64,000 nucleotides of DNA from Clarkia xantiana subsp. parviflora (taxonomy: Eukaryota > Streptophyta > Magnoliopsida > Myrtales > Onagraceae), in the NCBI GenBank assembly GCA_036873135.1, contig JAPTYO010000010.1, forward strand, positions 16,490,772-16,554,771, given 5' to 3'. Below, one piece after another: positions 1 to 10,653 of this stretch. A model generated the notes under the pieces. It was not told the DNA's origin, made no database searches, and saw nothing but the letters and a program-made list of their open reading frames with translations. Position 1 is the stretch's first letter; every line of letters begins with the position of its first letter. A program made the position numbers and the translations under genes.

Positions 1-1271
1 TAATTTTTTAGGAATTATTTTCGTCGAATAATTGAGAATGATAGCGTTAATTAAGTAATCATGTAACAGTTACATTACATGGAATAGCAAAGTAAAGTTA
101 GTGTAGTAAGATGGGAAACTAATCAATTAGTTGAAAGACTTAGAGCACCTCTTTCATGTACATGTCGACACGTATAGACACAAATAGAAAAATGTATGAA
201 CCAACAAAATTCATATTATCATATCCATATATGTCAAACAGCTAGCTCCTATAAAAACGATAAAAAAAACACAAATCAGTCATGTTCTAGAACTCTACGC
301 TTGGATTAAAAATATCAATAATAAGTCTATAAGCAATATAAAAAAAGGGGTAATAAAAGGAGCAGCTTGTTGTTTGCGAACCAGACCACTTGGTTATTCT
401 CTAAGCAAATTACATGGGTGGCGCTCATCCTCTATGAAGTATGATAACCTGCCCAAATACGACCTTTTATTTATGTGAATCAAGATGTTAAATTCAAAAA
501 ATAACATTATTTTTTATATTAAAAACTGTTTAGATCCATCCATGAAATAAACTGATCTCATGAGTTGGAAGACTGGAATTTTGCTCTCTAGTTAAAAGAA
601 GAGATATATTTCATATGTGAGTAAAGAGATTCAAGTACCTAAAATTAATGGTAATGGTATCATGATTGATCAAAGTGGATATATTATCTATTTAATTTCA
701 TGGAGTATATACGCTTATTACGTTATTAGTGAACAATAAATAATCCACCAAAACTACAAAATCAACAAAATCGGTTGATATTTTATAAGTAGACAATAAT
801 ATACTATTACTACAACATTTAGTTAGGAATGATGAAAATACTTTACATATGTAGTCATATGTTGATTCTTTTTTTTCTCGACTTGCCCAAGCGTGTGATC
901 TTGATTGAAGAGGAGGTTGGGTAATACTGAGAGAAAACAGACACATAGTAATTAGTAGATATTTGAGTATTTTTAAGAATTAATGACCCTTAAAAAAAAG
1001 ATTATATAATGGCATAGTTGTATGGAGGCTTAGGGTATCATGGAAACTGACGGAGGGCAAGATTAGTCTTATATATAGGAGTTTAGGTAGATCAAGTTTT
1101 TTCTTCACGTACCCTAAATTTACTTCCTAAAATTATATTTGAATGGCAACGACAATGAATGAGATTTTTTTAAGGATAATAATATATATAATATATATAT
1201 TCACTGTATGTATATTTTATATATGTAATTAGTATGTTTGCCTAATATATTTTTAATTCATATTTTATATT
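1..1271. other. AT-rich intergenic DNA, no gene seen
   Basis: The stretch is AT-rich, with poly-A/T runs and short TA repeats near 1185-1230. No ORF has codon use or a domain that suggests a gene. Nothing else was recognised here. Confidence 0.6.
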
Positions 1272-1536
1272 GCTTACGTGGCGGTCTACGGTCTTCCGAA
1301 ACCAAACTGTATAGATTTACGATTTAAATGGAAATTTTTAATTAATTTGTTTCTATAAATTGCGTAGAGACAAAAATAGGAGATAAAAATACTTCTTAAT
1401 TTTCAATCAATCAATATTATGTATCTAAATTTAGAGAACCCCTATTAAATTCTGATTAAATTAGGAAACTGTGACTGCGTGGACTGTCCACGTGTCGATC
1501 AGAAGGCTTCCGGTGCCGAATTAATATAATACTAGA
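1272..1536 (-). mobile_element. Helitron-like 5' terminal region, copy A
   Basis: This is a roughly 265-bp dispersed repeat, also found at 20950-21213 and 25614-25879. Read on the minus strand it begins with TC followed by TAGTATTATATTAATTCGG, bounded by A on the outside. That fits the A|TC 5' boundary of plant Helitrons. The copies share the stretch TGTCCACGTGTC and the distal motif TTACGTGGCGG. No matching CTAG 3' end with a hairpin was found to the left, so the element is truncated or runs out of the window. Assignment rests on terminal motifs only. Confidence 0.45.
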
Positions 1537-2060
1537 TGCTAACCCCGCGCACCGCGTGGGTAAGAAAATCGAACTAAAAGAATTGAGTTTAGCGTTACAA
1601 AAAGTTTAGAAAAGGAAAATCGATAAAATTGGATTTTAGAGATAAAAAGTTTTTTTTGAATATTTTCATAAATATAATAATATTTAAAAAGTTGATCTAT
1701 TTTAATTATTACCCTAACAAAATCGAAATATATATAGGTTTTATATTTATATTATATAATTATCTAGTTGGCCTTATTAATTTTATTTTTAAATTATATA
1801 AACATATTTTACATTTATGTAATGTTAGTGCATTTTATATATTTTTTTTTATTAAAAATATATTGACAATCTTAGAAGACTTCAAAATCAAACTGTATAG
1901 ATATATATAACTTAAACACAGAAACTTGTAATTATTTATGTAGAGACTTTCTTTATTTAAATATAGTCGGATATGATAGAAAAATCTTTCTAAATTTACA
2001 ATTATTTAATATTGTATATCTAAATTTGTAGAATTCTAATTAAATTAGGAAACGAACACA
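1532..2060 (-). mobile_element. Helitron 3' terminus with truncated internal repeat
   Basis: On the minus strand a GC hairpin (stem arms within 1543-1560) is followed by a short spacer and CTAG, then host T. This is the CTRR-type 3' end of a Helitron. At about 1868-2060 there is a diverged copy of the repeat seen at 1272-1536, cut off before its terminal motif. The element is therefore probably decayed. Confidence 0.45.
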
Positions 2061-3233
2061 TGTGAAAATTTCTAAATAAATATAAGTTAAAATACTTAAA
2101 CTATCTCAATTTTAAATTAATGTATATCCATTTTCTATTAAAAAAATTACGTGTCATTGTAAACCTTAAAACATAATTGTAAATCTCATAGGCACATGAA
2201 AGACAACTATAAAACAAAAGTATCTATATATTATAATGTTTCCCTAACATATTTTTACCAGTGTTGGGAAATAAGCACCTTAAAATCAATATTTGTTCAT
2301 GTACATATGCAAATTCATTGATTACACTGAATGATGGCAATGAATTCTCGTACGGTTCATACCTGCAAGATTTCATTTGCATATAAGAATATTGGAATAA
2401 CAATTAAGAAGCCAGCCAATTTCTTTAACTTACAAACATAATTGCAATTATATGATTAAACAACATTGTAGATTATCATTAAATAAGAGAACACTATACA
2501 TAAACTATGTTGTACATGTTAATAAATAAAAAAATAGAATTCAAAAAGAAATATTCGAACATTAAACTCATAATAATTTACCTATGGCAAGATGTGTATA
2601 AATTGACATCTCCATCCTAGAGAATAAGTTCATATATACATCATCTATATGTTTGCATTAAATTATAAGTGGTCAACAAATTTAGCCTTAATATTAACAA
2701 TTAAGTCTAATAAAGCTATATTCAAGTCTTCTCCTTCAACATTCACGTGTGATCTGCATTTGTAATAATAAACATTTAAAAATCAAATTAAGTATGTGTT
2801 TAAGACACAGTGAGAAAAGATCGACAAGCAACCAATGACTCACTTAAGAAAGAAATAAAACTGCAAAATCATGACCAACATCATAAGCATATATTTTAAA
2901 ACTATATTCTCTTAATGATGATAGATTGTAATACTAATAATTCAACTCTCCTGATCATCAAAATCACGACAGAATTTAAAAAAAAACAAAGGCAAAACCT
3001 GCCGTAATTTTAATACTTATTAAAAATAACGACTAACTAACCTAATGTAATTCTTAAAGCTATTTAAACATTCAACTTCCTTCTTTGAATTTTTCATTGC
3101 GCTACATTGCCTATTCGATCTCTTTGTTTTTTTATCCTTTTACATTTGGGTTGTCATTTATTTCACTCACACTCTAAATTTAAGATAATATTACATTCAG
3201 TTGACAAAAGAAATATAAAAACTAAATTGAATT
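2061..3233. other. AT-rich intergenic DNA, no gene seen
   Basis: This is AT-rich sequence with no convincing ORF. It ends at the GAATT target duplication (3229-3233) of the copia element that follows. Confidence 0.6.
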
Positions 3234-3417
3234 TGTTATGAATATATTTAGTGGATGTTCAATATTACATGTATATACCATCTTCCTTGTTTAGACTTTC
3301 CTATTATTAAATTTACTTCCTCCACAAGTATATGTAATCCCTATATAAGGGCTATTTATGTGTGATAATAAGACATCTTCAAGTTCCCTCTTCTATTAGC
3401 TCTCTACTTTCGTAACA
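3234..3417 (+). repeat. copia 5' LTR
   Basis: This 184-bp terminal repeat starts TGTTATGAAT and ends TTCGTAACA. It contains a TATA-like CTATATAAGG. It is identical to 19095-19278 except for one C/A difference near 3390. Confidence 0.95.
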
Positions 3418-4606
3418 CGTTATCAGCACGATTTAGCTTATTATTTTACCATATAATCTGGCGTAACCAAAGTCGTGACATACCGCAGAAATCCATCGAG
3501 ATGTCCTGATCCAGTGTTTGCTATAAACAATGTTCAACAAGCATCATGTTCTGCTTCTCAAACATACACTTCCTCACGGCCGTAAAGGGAGATTACCTAT
3601 TTTCTACTAATAATATGAATATTATTATTATTTTTATAAACTAACATTATTGTTTATCTTGAACTGTATTGTAGATATCTTATATGAATAAGAGTATCTC
3701 ATGGGAAAGATTGATGAAGATTCTATTCAAGACATTTATACACAAACAAAATACAATCACTGAAATCGAAGTTCCCAATCAGACGATTGATGATGAGGAT
3801 CTCGGTCAAGGATCAATCGTTCCATCAATATTTATAAATTCTTTTAAAATTTTACCTTCTATCATTCAATATCTAATCAGTATTATTTTTTGCCAGAAAT
3901 ATATATATTGGATTTGCAAGAAACGATTTTGGAGCATGTGATATGACAGGATTTGCAAAACTTGATTTTATAGCATACAACATATTGGTGATATATGATG
4001 TATCAATATTGAAATGAGTAAATTTTCATGAAAAAATAGTGTGGCTTAGCACATGAGTGCGCGATGCTGAATTATATCTAGATGTAAATTGAGAATGAAA
4101 TTATATGCATCGCCTCACTAGATATGCTTCGTTCCCTAAAGTGAGTGTTGCAAGTAATGATTATAACAAGGATATACTCCACTCCCTGAAGCGAGTGTTG
4201 TAGATTATGATTATAGCAATGGAATCCTCCACTCCCTGAAGCGAGTTTATGATTACAATGAGAATATATTTCACTCCCTGAAGTGATGATATAATTTATA
4301 ATGACCTTTTAAGAATACAAAAATGTTATAATCATCATGGTCATGGAAACCCTTGATTTTGATTTTGAAAAAAAAAAAAAAAATAGCATCATCATGATAT
4401 CGGTAAAGAACGATGATGCCTCTTACAAATAAAGAATGCACGAAAAGAATACAAAGTCCAATTGATTTGGAATAATGATAATTATGAGAAGCACGGTGAC
4501 GCTAGCAGAAAAGTATGATATTATGCAGCGCGAGATATGATCGTATGAAGCGCAATGACTCTAGGCAAAGTGGCCTATGTGAAAAGAAAAAATCCTTGGA
4601 TATATT
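3418..4606 (+). pseudogene. copia internal left part: leader and degraded gag region
   Basis: This region follows the left LTR and carries the primer-binding region at its start. There is no long ORF; the best, at 3684-3941, is 85 residues and unlike a complete gag. At about 4125-4290 there is a degraded tandem repeat around the phrase CTCCCTGAAGCGAGT, in about four copies spaced roughly 50-60 bp apart. It ends at ATATT (4602-4606), the target duplication of the nested gypsy element. Confidence 0.6.
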
Positions 4607-5461
4607 TGTTTCGACCGAGTTATGGCGGGCTTTCCGCCGGATAACTTGTCGAGGTCTTCTAGTTGGATGTGGGCTAAATCCGCCTTCTAGTGTCGCGCGC
4701 GGGCTTTAGCTTTGTCTTCCGAATGAGGGCAAGTCTCTCTGGGTCTCTAGCGGGACGTCCGTCGGCACCTGCAAAGGAGCGTTACCAAGCAGTCCCTGTG
4801 GAGAGGGGGGGGGTGCTTGGCGTGCTCACTCCGACGTTCAACATCAGTAGTTTTTCTAGAGAGAGAAAGAGAGGGTTTTTAGAGAGAAGTCAGAGCTTTT
4901 TCCCGAGCTTGCCCAAAGTGATTTTGGAATGAATTGAATTGACTTGAAAATGTTCACCCCCAAGGTGGCTATTTATAGGCAACCTTGGACCGTAAACCGG
5001 TTTTGACCCGGTTCAATGTGGAAATGTGAACCGGGATGCACGGGTAAGCTTCGGGAAAAGGAGCTCTGACGTGCGTCTCAGGCGGCTGTCATGAACGGGA
5101 CGCGCGCGCCTCTAAGACAAAGGTCTCGGACACACAAGAGTTAGTGTAAAAATCGGGTCTCCGTATGCGTCTGAGGTAAAATGGGGGGTGTGCGCGACAC
5201 CCCCCGGGTGTGGGACTTACCCGGAATTCTGGGTAAGCCTAGGCCTACCCGGAATTCCGGGTAAGCTTAGCTTACCTGGAAATTCCGGGTAAGCTGGGGG
5301 CTTACCCGGAATTTTCCGGGTAAGCCCCCCGGGGCGCCGGGCAAGTTTGCGACTTGCCCGGTTTACCCCGGTTAGCTCGAAATTGGGTATCCCGAAGGGC
5401 CTCGTGCGAATATGAGGTCCGAATAATTAAAACCGAGCCCGGATCACGCGTATGTCCATCA
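4607..5461 (-). repeat. gypsy element 3' LTR (left copy, 855 bp)
   Basis: The repeat starts TGTTTCGACC and ends GTCCATCA on the plus strand. It matches 14615-15585 but has fewer palindrome units in the U3 part (about 5213-5335), a shorter G-run near 4805, and one substitution noted near 5140. A minus-strand TATA motif lies at 4971-4977. Confidence 0.95.
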
Positions 5462-5473
5462 CTTGCCCCCGAG

Positions 5474-7342
5474 TTGAACAACGGCTTGACCTTTGTTTAA
5501 CTCTATTATAAGATAGGGAATATGCGTGATTCGGGCCGTTCGCTCACCTTGAGTTTTGACCTACCAAGGGTGGATGCGCGCGGCTCCGACGAATTCCTTG
5601 CCTTAGTTCTTGAGATGGTCGTGCTTGGTAACTGTATGAAGGGTTAGTAGCACAACAGACTACGAATAAAATGAAAAGTGTGATTATTTGGAGAATTAAG
5701 GTGCGAGCACGCATGAAATTTTTTCGAGCTCGTACGATGAGCTAATAAATACGGAACGTTCATGATATGACTAAATGCATCAAAATAAATTATGCAAGTC
5801 TTGAAAAAATGTTTTTCATGTAGTGTGATAGTTTTTGGGAGCTCGTCGTCCGAGACGGTCGTCTTGACGGCGAGACGACGGTTTTGAGTGAATGAAATAG
5901 GGCCGAGTTTTGGAAAATCACATGCAACGGCCCTAATATGAAAAAATCATAAACTCAACGTTTTCAAAAAGTTGAGGGTGTTTGAAATGACTTAGTTAAA
6001 ATTTATTCAAGTCATTTGATAGTTAAAAACCCAAACCATCAACAACTTCAAAAAATGAATGGTAGGTAGGGATATACCTCCTTGATGTATGGTACTTACC
6101 ATGTTGTGTAGTCCCTTCTCCTCCATGATAGTTTATAAAACTATCAACTTTTGAATTGGCTATGGTGATAGTTTTGGAGGAGCTAAGGTAGGGATTTTAG
6201 GAACTCACTCTAGGGTGCAAGGGAGACCACATTCCGGCCAGCCACCACCAGGAGCACCACCGGCGACACCAGGGCGGCGCAGCGGCGGCGAGGCGGCGGC
6301 GGCAGCGGCGGGTCCGGCGGCTGCAGCGGGCGGCGGCTGCTCCTCTTCTTGGTTCGATTTTTGACTCGATTCGATCCGATTTCGAGTCCTTTTTGTCGAG
6401 CATCGATTGGTAACGTCCTCTACTCGCTTTTCTTGAGGTTGATTAGACCTATAGGGCTGCACATTTGAACCTCAATAAGGTGCCTTGTAGGTGTTTGATA
6501 AAATGCATGAGTGAAGTTTTTGCTTGATTTTCAATATTTGCTTTTGGCTAAGCTTTAGGTGTAAATAGATAGAGTTAGGGATAGGAAACTCCCTTTGTGA
6601 AGTGGCTCTTAGGTTTCGATCAACCGAGGGGAAATCGCGGGGGTTCGAAATCGGAGTTTTTCGAGCGATAAGCTTGACCCCTTGTTTCTTGATATGGATA
6701 ACTTGAAATGATGTTTCCTATTGTGATAAAGCCCCCTTGATTGTTTGTGAGTGGATTGCCATGCCCCCGGAGCTTAGGTGAATGCTTGGTAGTTTGCCTT
6801 CGTTAGTGGCTTGGTTGACCCGAGTGTTTTTCGGGTTGTTCGGAGAGGGGTAAGTCCCTTCGTGGTGTGCAACGGGCTTGCTTGAGTGCATTTTAACTGG
6901 TTGTATGTGCCCCCGGAGCCTTGAGCCATTCTAAGGATGAAATTTGATCAAAAGGTGGTCGGATGGCATTTTGGTAATTATAACCAACTTTGTATGCCTT
7001 TGATTTCGTTATCTCTTGAATTTGTTGCTATGTAGAGGGCTTGAATACCTGTGACACATTGCACAAACATATGAAAATTTGGTTAGTAGGTGGCCTAGGC
7101 CTTTGATGAGCGTAAGGATTTTTGATTCCCGAGCGGGAGGGTCCCTAGCTGTTTGCATGCGGACAGTCGGTCCGTTGGGTTTTATGTCCTTATAAAGGAT
7201 TTTGATGAGTGTGGTTGATGTGTTGCTTTAGTTATTGATTGAGTTGGTGTATGGTTTTTGCAGGGCTTAGTCGACTAGCTTGCAGGCGCCCGATTCTGAT
7301 ACTTAGGATATTCTCGGAAACTGTCATTCTCGAACCGCTGAC
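5474..7342 (+). other. Non-coding interior of the gypsy element; leader of the antisense gene
   Basis: No gene is visible on either strand. The stretch includes a very GC-rich block (about 6230-6350) of GGC-type repeats. An AG-ending pyrimidine-rich site at about 7261 could be the acceptor of a 5' UTR intron for the gene that starts at 7343. This is probably the promoter and 5' UTR region of that gene, an inference from position only. Confidence 0.4.
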
Positions 7343-9799
7343 ATGAGTGAGTCTCCCGATTCCTTCCTTTGCACATATTACTTTTCTTGTGATGGTTTGG
7401 CGATAAGCGAGGACACCCCCCTTTTACTTCGACTCGATTTTCCCGGGACAGGTGTTAGCCACGAAGCCATCGCGATGACTCAGACCTATCCTCCCAACCG
7501 CATTACGACGGAGGAGTTTGTGGAGAGCGTAGATAAGTCAGGGGTCTGTCCTATTTCTGAAGCATACTTCCCGTTTGACGTATGCAAAGAGGTCGAGGTT
7601 GGCTCAGTTACCGTCCCTCCTGCGGACTTAGATGTAGTGTACACTGGACAGATAGAGGAGGGTTTGCGTTTTCCTTACTGCAAGGATCTTGTCCGCTTGT
7701 GTCGTTATTTCCGTATCTCGCCCCTTAACCTCTCCCCTGCTGCTTTTCACGCGTGGACCTGTTTTCGCATTCAGTGTCAGAAGCACTCGTGGGCTTATTC
7801 CTTGATTCTCTTCCGGACCTTTTACCGTCTGGAGCGACGAGACAAATCTGGGTTGTCCACCTTCTGCAGTCGGTGGCCTTGCCTTTCCTCGTTCGATCTT
7901 GGGGGCGCCAAATGGAAACCGAGCGGGCGGTTTGCCACCCCTTATCCTCGCTCGCAGGAATGGCAAAATCACTATTTCTTTGTGAGCGACGTCGGGACCA
8001 AGTGGGAGACGTGTCATGTTCTGGAGCGTGACCCTGTTCCTTCCTTGTCCGAGTATACCCCTCAGGATGAGAAGGCCTTTCGCGAGATCTTTCGCGACAA
8101 TCAGGCGGGGGTTATAGTCCCTTTGACTCAGGGTTCTGAAGAGGAGTTGCTTGCCGCAGGCATCATCGTTTCTTCTTCCCCGGGTGTCTTGGTATGCTTT
8201 CGAATTTTTATAACCTTGTTTTATGTTATCCTGTAGGTTGGTTTCTTAACAAGCAGCCGGCCTTGCAGACTGATGCTGCGCGGGGGCTCCCTGTTGCTGC
8301 TCCGGCCTCTGCTGACAGGTCTCGTCATGGGAGAGGAAAGGGACCTATGGGTAAAATACTTCTTCCTTCTTATCATTCTTGGCTGTATTCTGCTGCGCGA
8401 GGGCTCCCTGTAGTTCCAATATTTTCTTTTCCCTGTTTGTAGGTCGTATGCCTGCTGAGAGGGAGCGGGCGGAGCCCGTTACTGACTCTTCCCGGCGTCC
8501 TTCCACTAAAAGGACCGATGCTGCGGCGCGTGCCTCGGGCGATCCCAAGCGCTCGAGAGTTGAGGGGACGTCTGTTTTGCCTTCTCGTGATAAGAGGAAG
8601 CAAGTTGCTGAGCGCGTCCCTTCTGCCCCCGAGCCGAGGCATGGGACGGCGGACGAGGTCCTCCCAGGTTCACGTATGTCTTCGCGTGACAAGAGGAAAC
8701 ATGTTGGTGAGCGCGTCCCTCCTGTCGCTGAGCCGATGCATGCGATGGAAGGGGAGATTCTCCCTGTATCAGGTTTGTGAGATCTCTTTTTATGTACTTA
8801 GCGTGCTTTGCTTGTATGATTGCTTATGTTTGTGCTTTGCAGATATCCCTCCACTTCCTTCGCTTCGTCGAAGTGATCTTGTTCGTCGTTTTGAACGTGA
8901 CGTTACAGATGGTGTGTGGGTGCCTTATTCGGGTACGCGCCTTCGCTTTCCTAAGGATGCGTCCTTGAGCATTCCTGAAGTTGGCGTTCGGGTGGTGCAG
9001 AGGTCTGTTCCTCCTGCTGATCGGAAGGAGTGCCCCCCGAATTCTGCTAGTGCGCGCGCCTTTGTGGAGGAGAACATCGGTGTCTTCGCTCCGGTGAATG
9101 TTTATTCCTCTTGAAGTTGATTCATTCATTGTTGCGCTTGTTTTGATGATTGGGCTATTTTTGGTGTAGGTTAATGCTGATATTGCCAACTTATCATCTT
9201 TTGTCATCGAGTTATCCGATGAGAAGGATCAGCTTTTGGAGAGTCATGAGGAGCTGGTTAAGGAGCAAGTCTCTTTGACTGAGGATGCGAAAGGCCATGC
9301 TGGTGAGCTTCTCATACTAACTGAAGCGCTTGCCTCGAGTCAGTCTCGTGTTGCCGAGATCCAAGATCAGCTGTCTGCTGTGAGAGGTCGGATGACCCTT
9401 CGCGAGGGTGTGCGAGCTGCCGAGTTGCAAAAGGCGAGGGAGGATGGCATATCGGAAGGCAAGGCCGGCGCTTTTAAGCGGTACCCTCAGAGTGAGCCTT
9501 TCCTTTCTGCCGTTCAGGCGAGTTACGGATCTTTGAAGAAGGAGTTTCTTGATGACTTCGTTCCCCTGATGCATCGTCTTGCCCCCCATTTTCCATTTGA
9601 GAAGTTGGATACTCATGGTGTGATTGGTTTGAGCGATTTGGGGGGGGCTTCCACTCTTCAAGTGGAGGATACCATTAGTGCGGATGGTGAGCCGATGTTT
9701 AGCTTTGAGCGGGATGCTGATATCTTTGGTGATACTCCTGCCTGTGATCCCTTTGCTACTGATGACAGCGAGGTTGACGTGCGCCATCTCCTCGACTAG
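7343..9799 (+). CDS. Spliced antisense gene of the gypsy element (gypsy-type transposon domain plus coiled coil)
   Basis: Five exons join into one open frame: 7343-8191, 8257-8350, 8443-8772, 8843-9093 and 9170-9799. They total 2154 nt, 717 residues plus stop, and all introns are GT-AG. The first acceptor was chosen because it keeps the frame; the intron is then 65 nt, and an AG at 8236 would break the frame. The N-terminal 280 residues resemble the Pfam family 'putative gypsy type transposon' (Transposase_28), with the typical core EEGLRFP at about residues 108-114. The middle is basic and rich in K, R, S and P, with possible nuclear-localisation clusters. The last exon begins with a long coiled coil and ends acidic. 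Tat-lineage elements are known to carry antisense ORFs here; their function is unknown. Related copies lie at 46364-47096 and 62387-63454. Confidence 0.8.
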
Positions 9800-10009
9800 G
9801 TCGATATGGACTCTTTGTATGTTTGTTTCTTTGCATGCGTAGTATTTTGGCGAAGGACTTGTTTAGAGCCTGCCTGTCGTTTTGGTGTTTGATTTTGCTA
9901 TCGTAGACCTGTTTGGTTTTATATATATATATGCTTGTCATGAATGCGTTAGATAGATGTGATATCTGAATATCTCCTTGTTATTTTAGTTATAATATAG
10001 GATAGTAAA

Positions 10010-10392
10010 GTGCGGGTAGATTAATACGTCCGACCTTTGCGTTTGTTTGTGAGGGAGGATTCCCAATGATCCGTTTATCCCTCGATTTTTGCAAGGATGT
10101 GAATAGATTAGTACGTTCACATCCTTGTAATATAGCGAAGTGTGGATAGATTAGTACGTCCGACACTTGCATTTGTTTGCGAGGGAGGATTCCCAATGAT
10201 CCGTTTATCCCCCGATTTTTGCAAGGATGTGAATAGATTAGTACGTTCACATCCTTGTAATATAGCGAAGTGTGGATAGATTAGTACGTCCGACACTTGC
10301 ATTTGTTTGCGAGGGAGGATTCCCAATGATCCGTTTATTCCCCGACTTTTGCAAGGATGTGAATAGATTGGTACGTTCACATCCTTGATGAG
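10010..10392. repeat. Tandem repeat, about 127 bp x 3
   Basis: Three near-identical units contain the phrase TAGATTAGTACGTCCGACAC and a second block around GTACGTTCACATCCTTG. They lie between the 3' ends of the antisense gene and the pol ORF. Short ORFs here are by-products of the repeat. From 10393 to 10653 nothing else was recognised. Confidence 0.9.
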
Positions 10393-10653
10393 GATACTTC
10401 AACTCCTTGAATGCGTCGAGCGTCCTTTGTTTTGGTGTGAAGTGATGAGCCTTGTATTAGTTGGCATGTCGTCACTGTTGTTGTTTTGATGCCTTGGTTG
10501 TAAGCTTAGGCGTTGTATGTGAGTTAATAGTGTGCCTACAAGAGATATGAAATTTGTTAGACATAACTTCGTTTGATGCGTAAGTATGGAGTTACATATC
10601 TCCTTCTTTTGAAGTACTGAATACTAAAGAGCTTGATGCGACAGCCTTTAGTT

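Noticed and set aside
1629..1910. 93-residue hydrophobic ORF
   Set aside because: AT-rich DNA gives I/F/Y/K-rich chance frames. It overlaps a decayed Helitron repeat.
6197..6462. Alanine/proline-rich ORFs on the minus strand
   Set aside because: They come from a GGC-rich low-complexity block in the leader of the antisense gene.
7628..8017. 129-residue minus-strand ORF inside exon 1 of the antisense gene
   Set aside because: It is a shadow of the plus-strand coding frame, with no domain.
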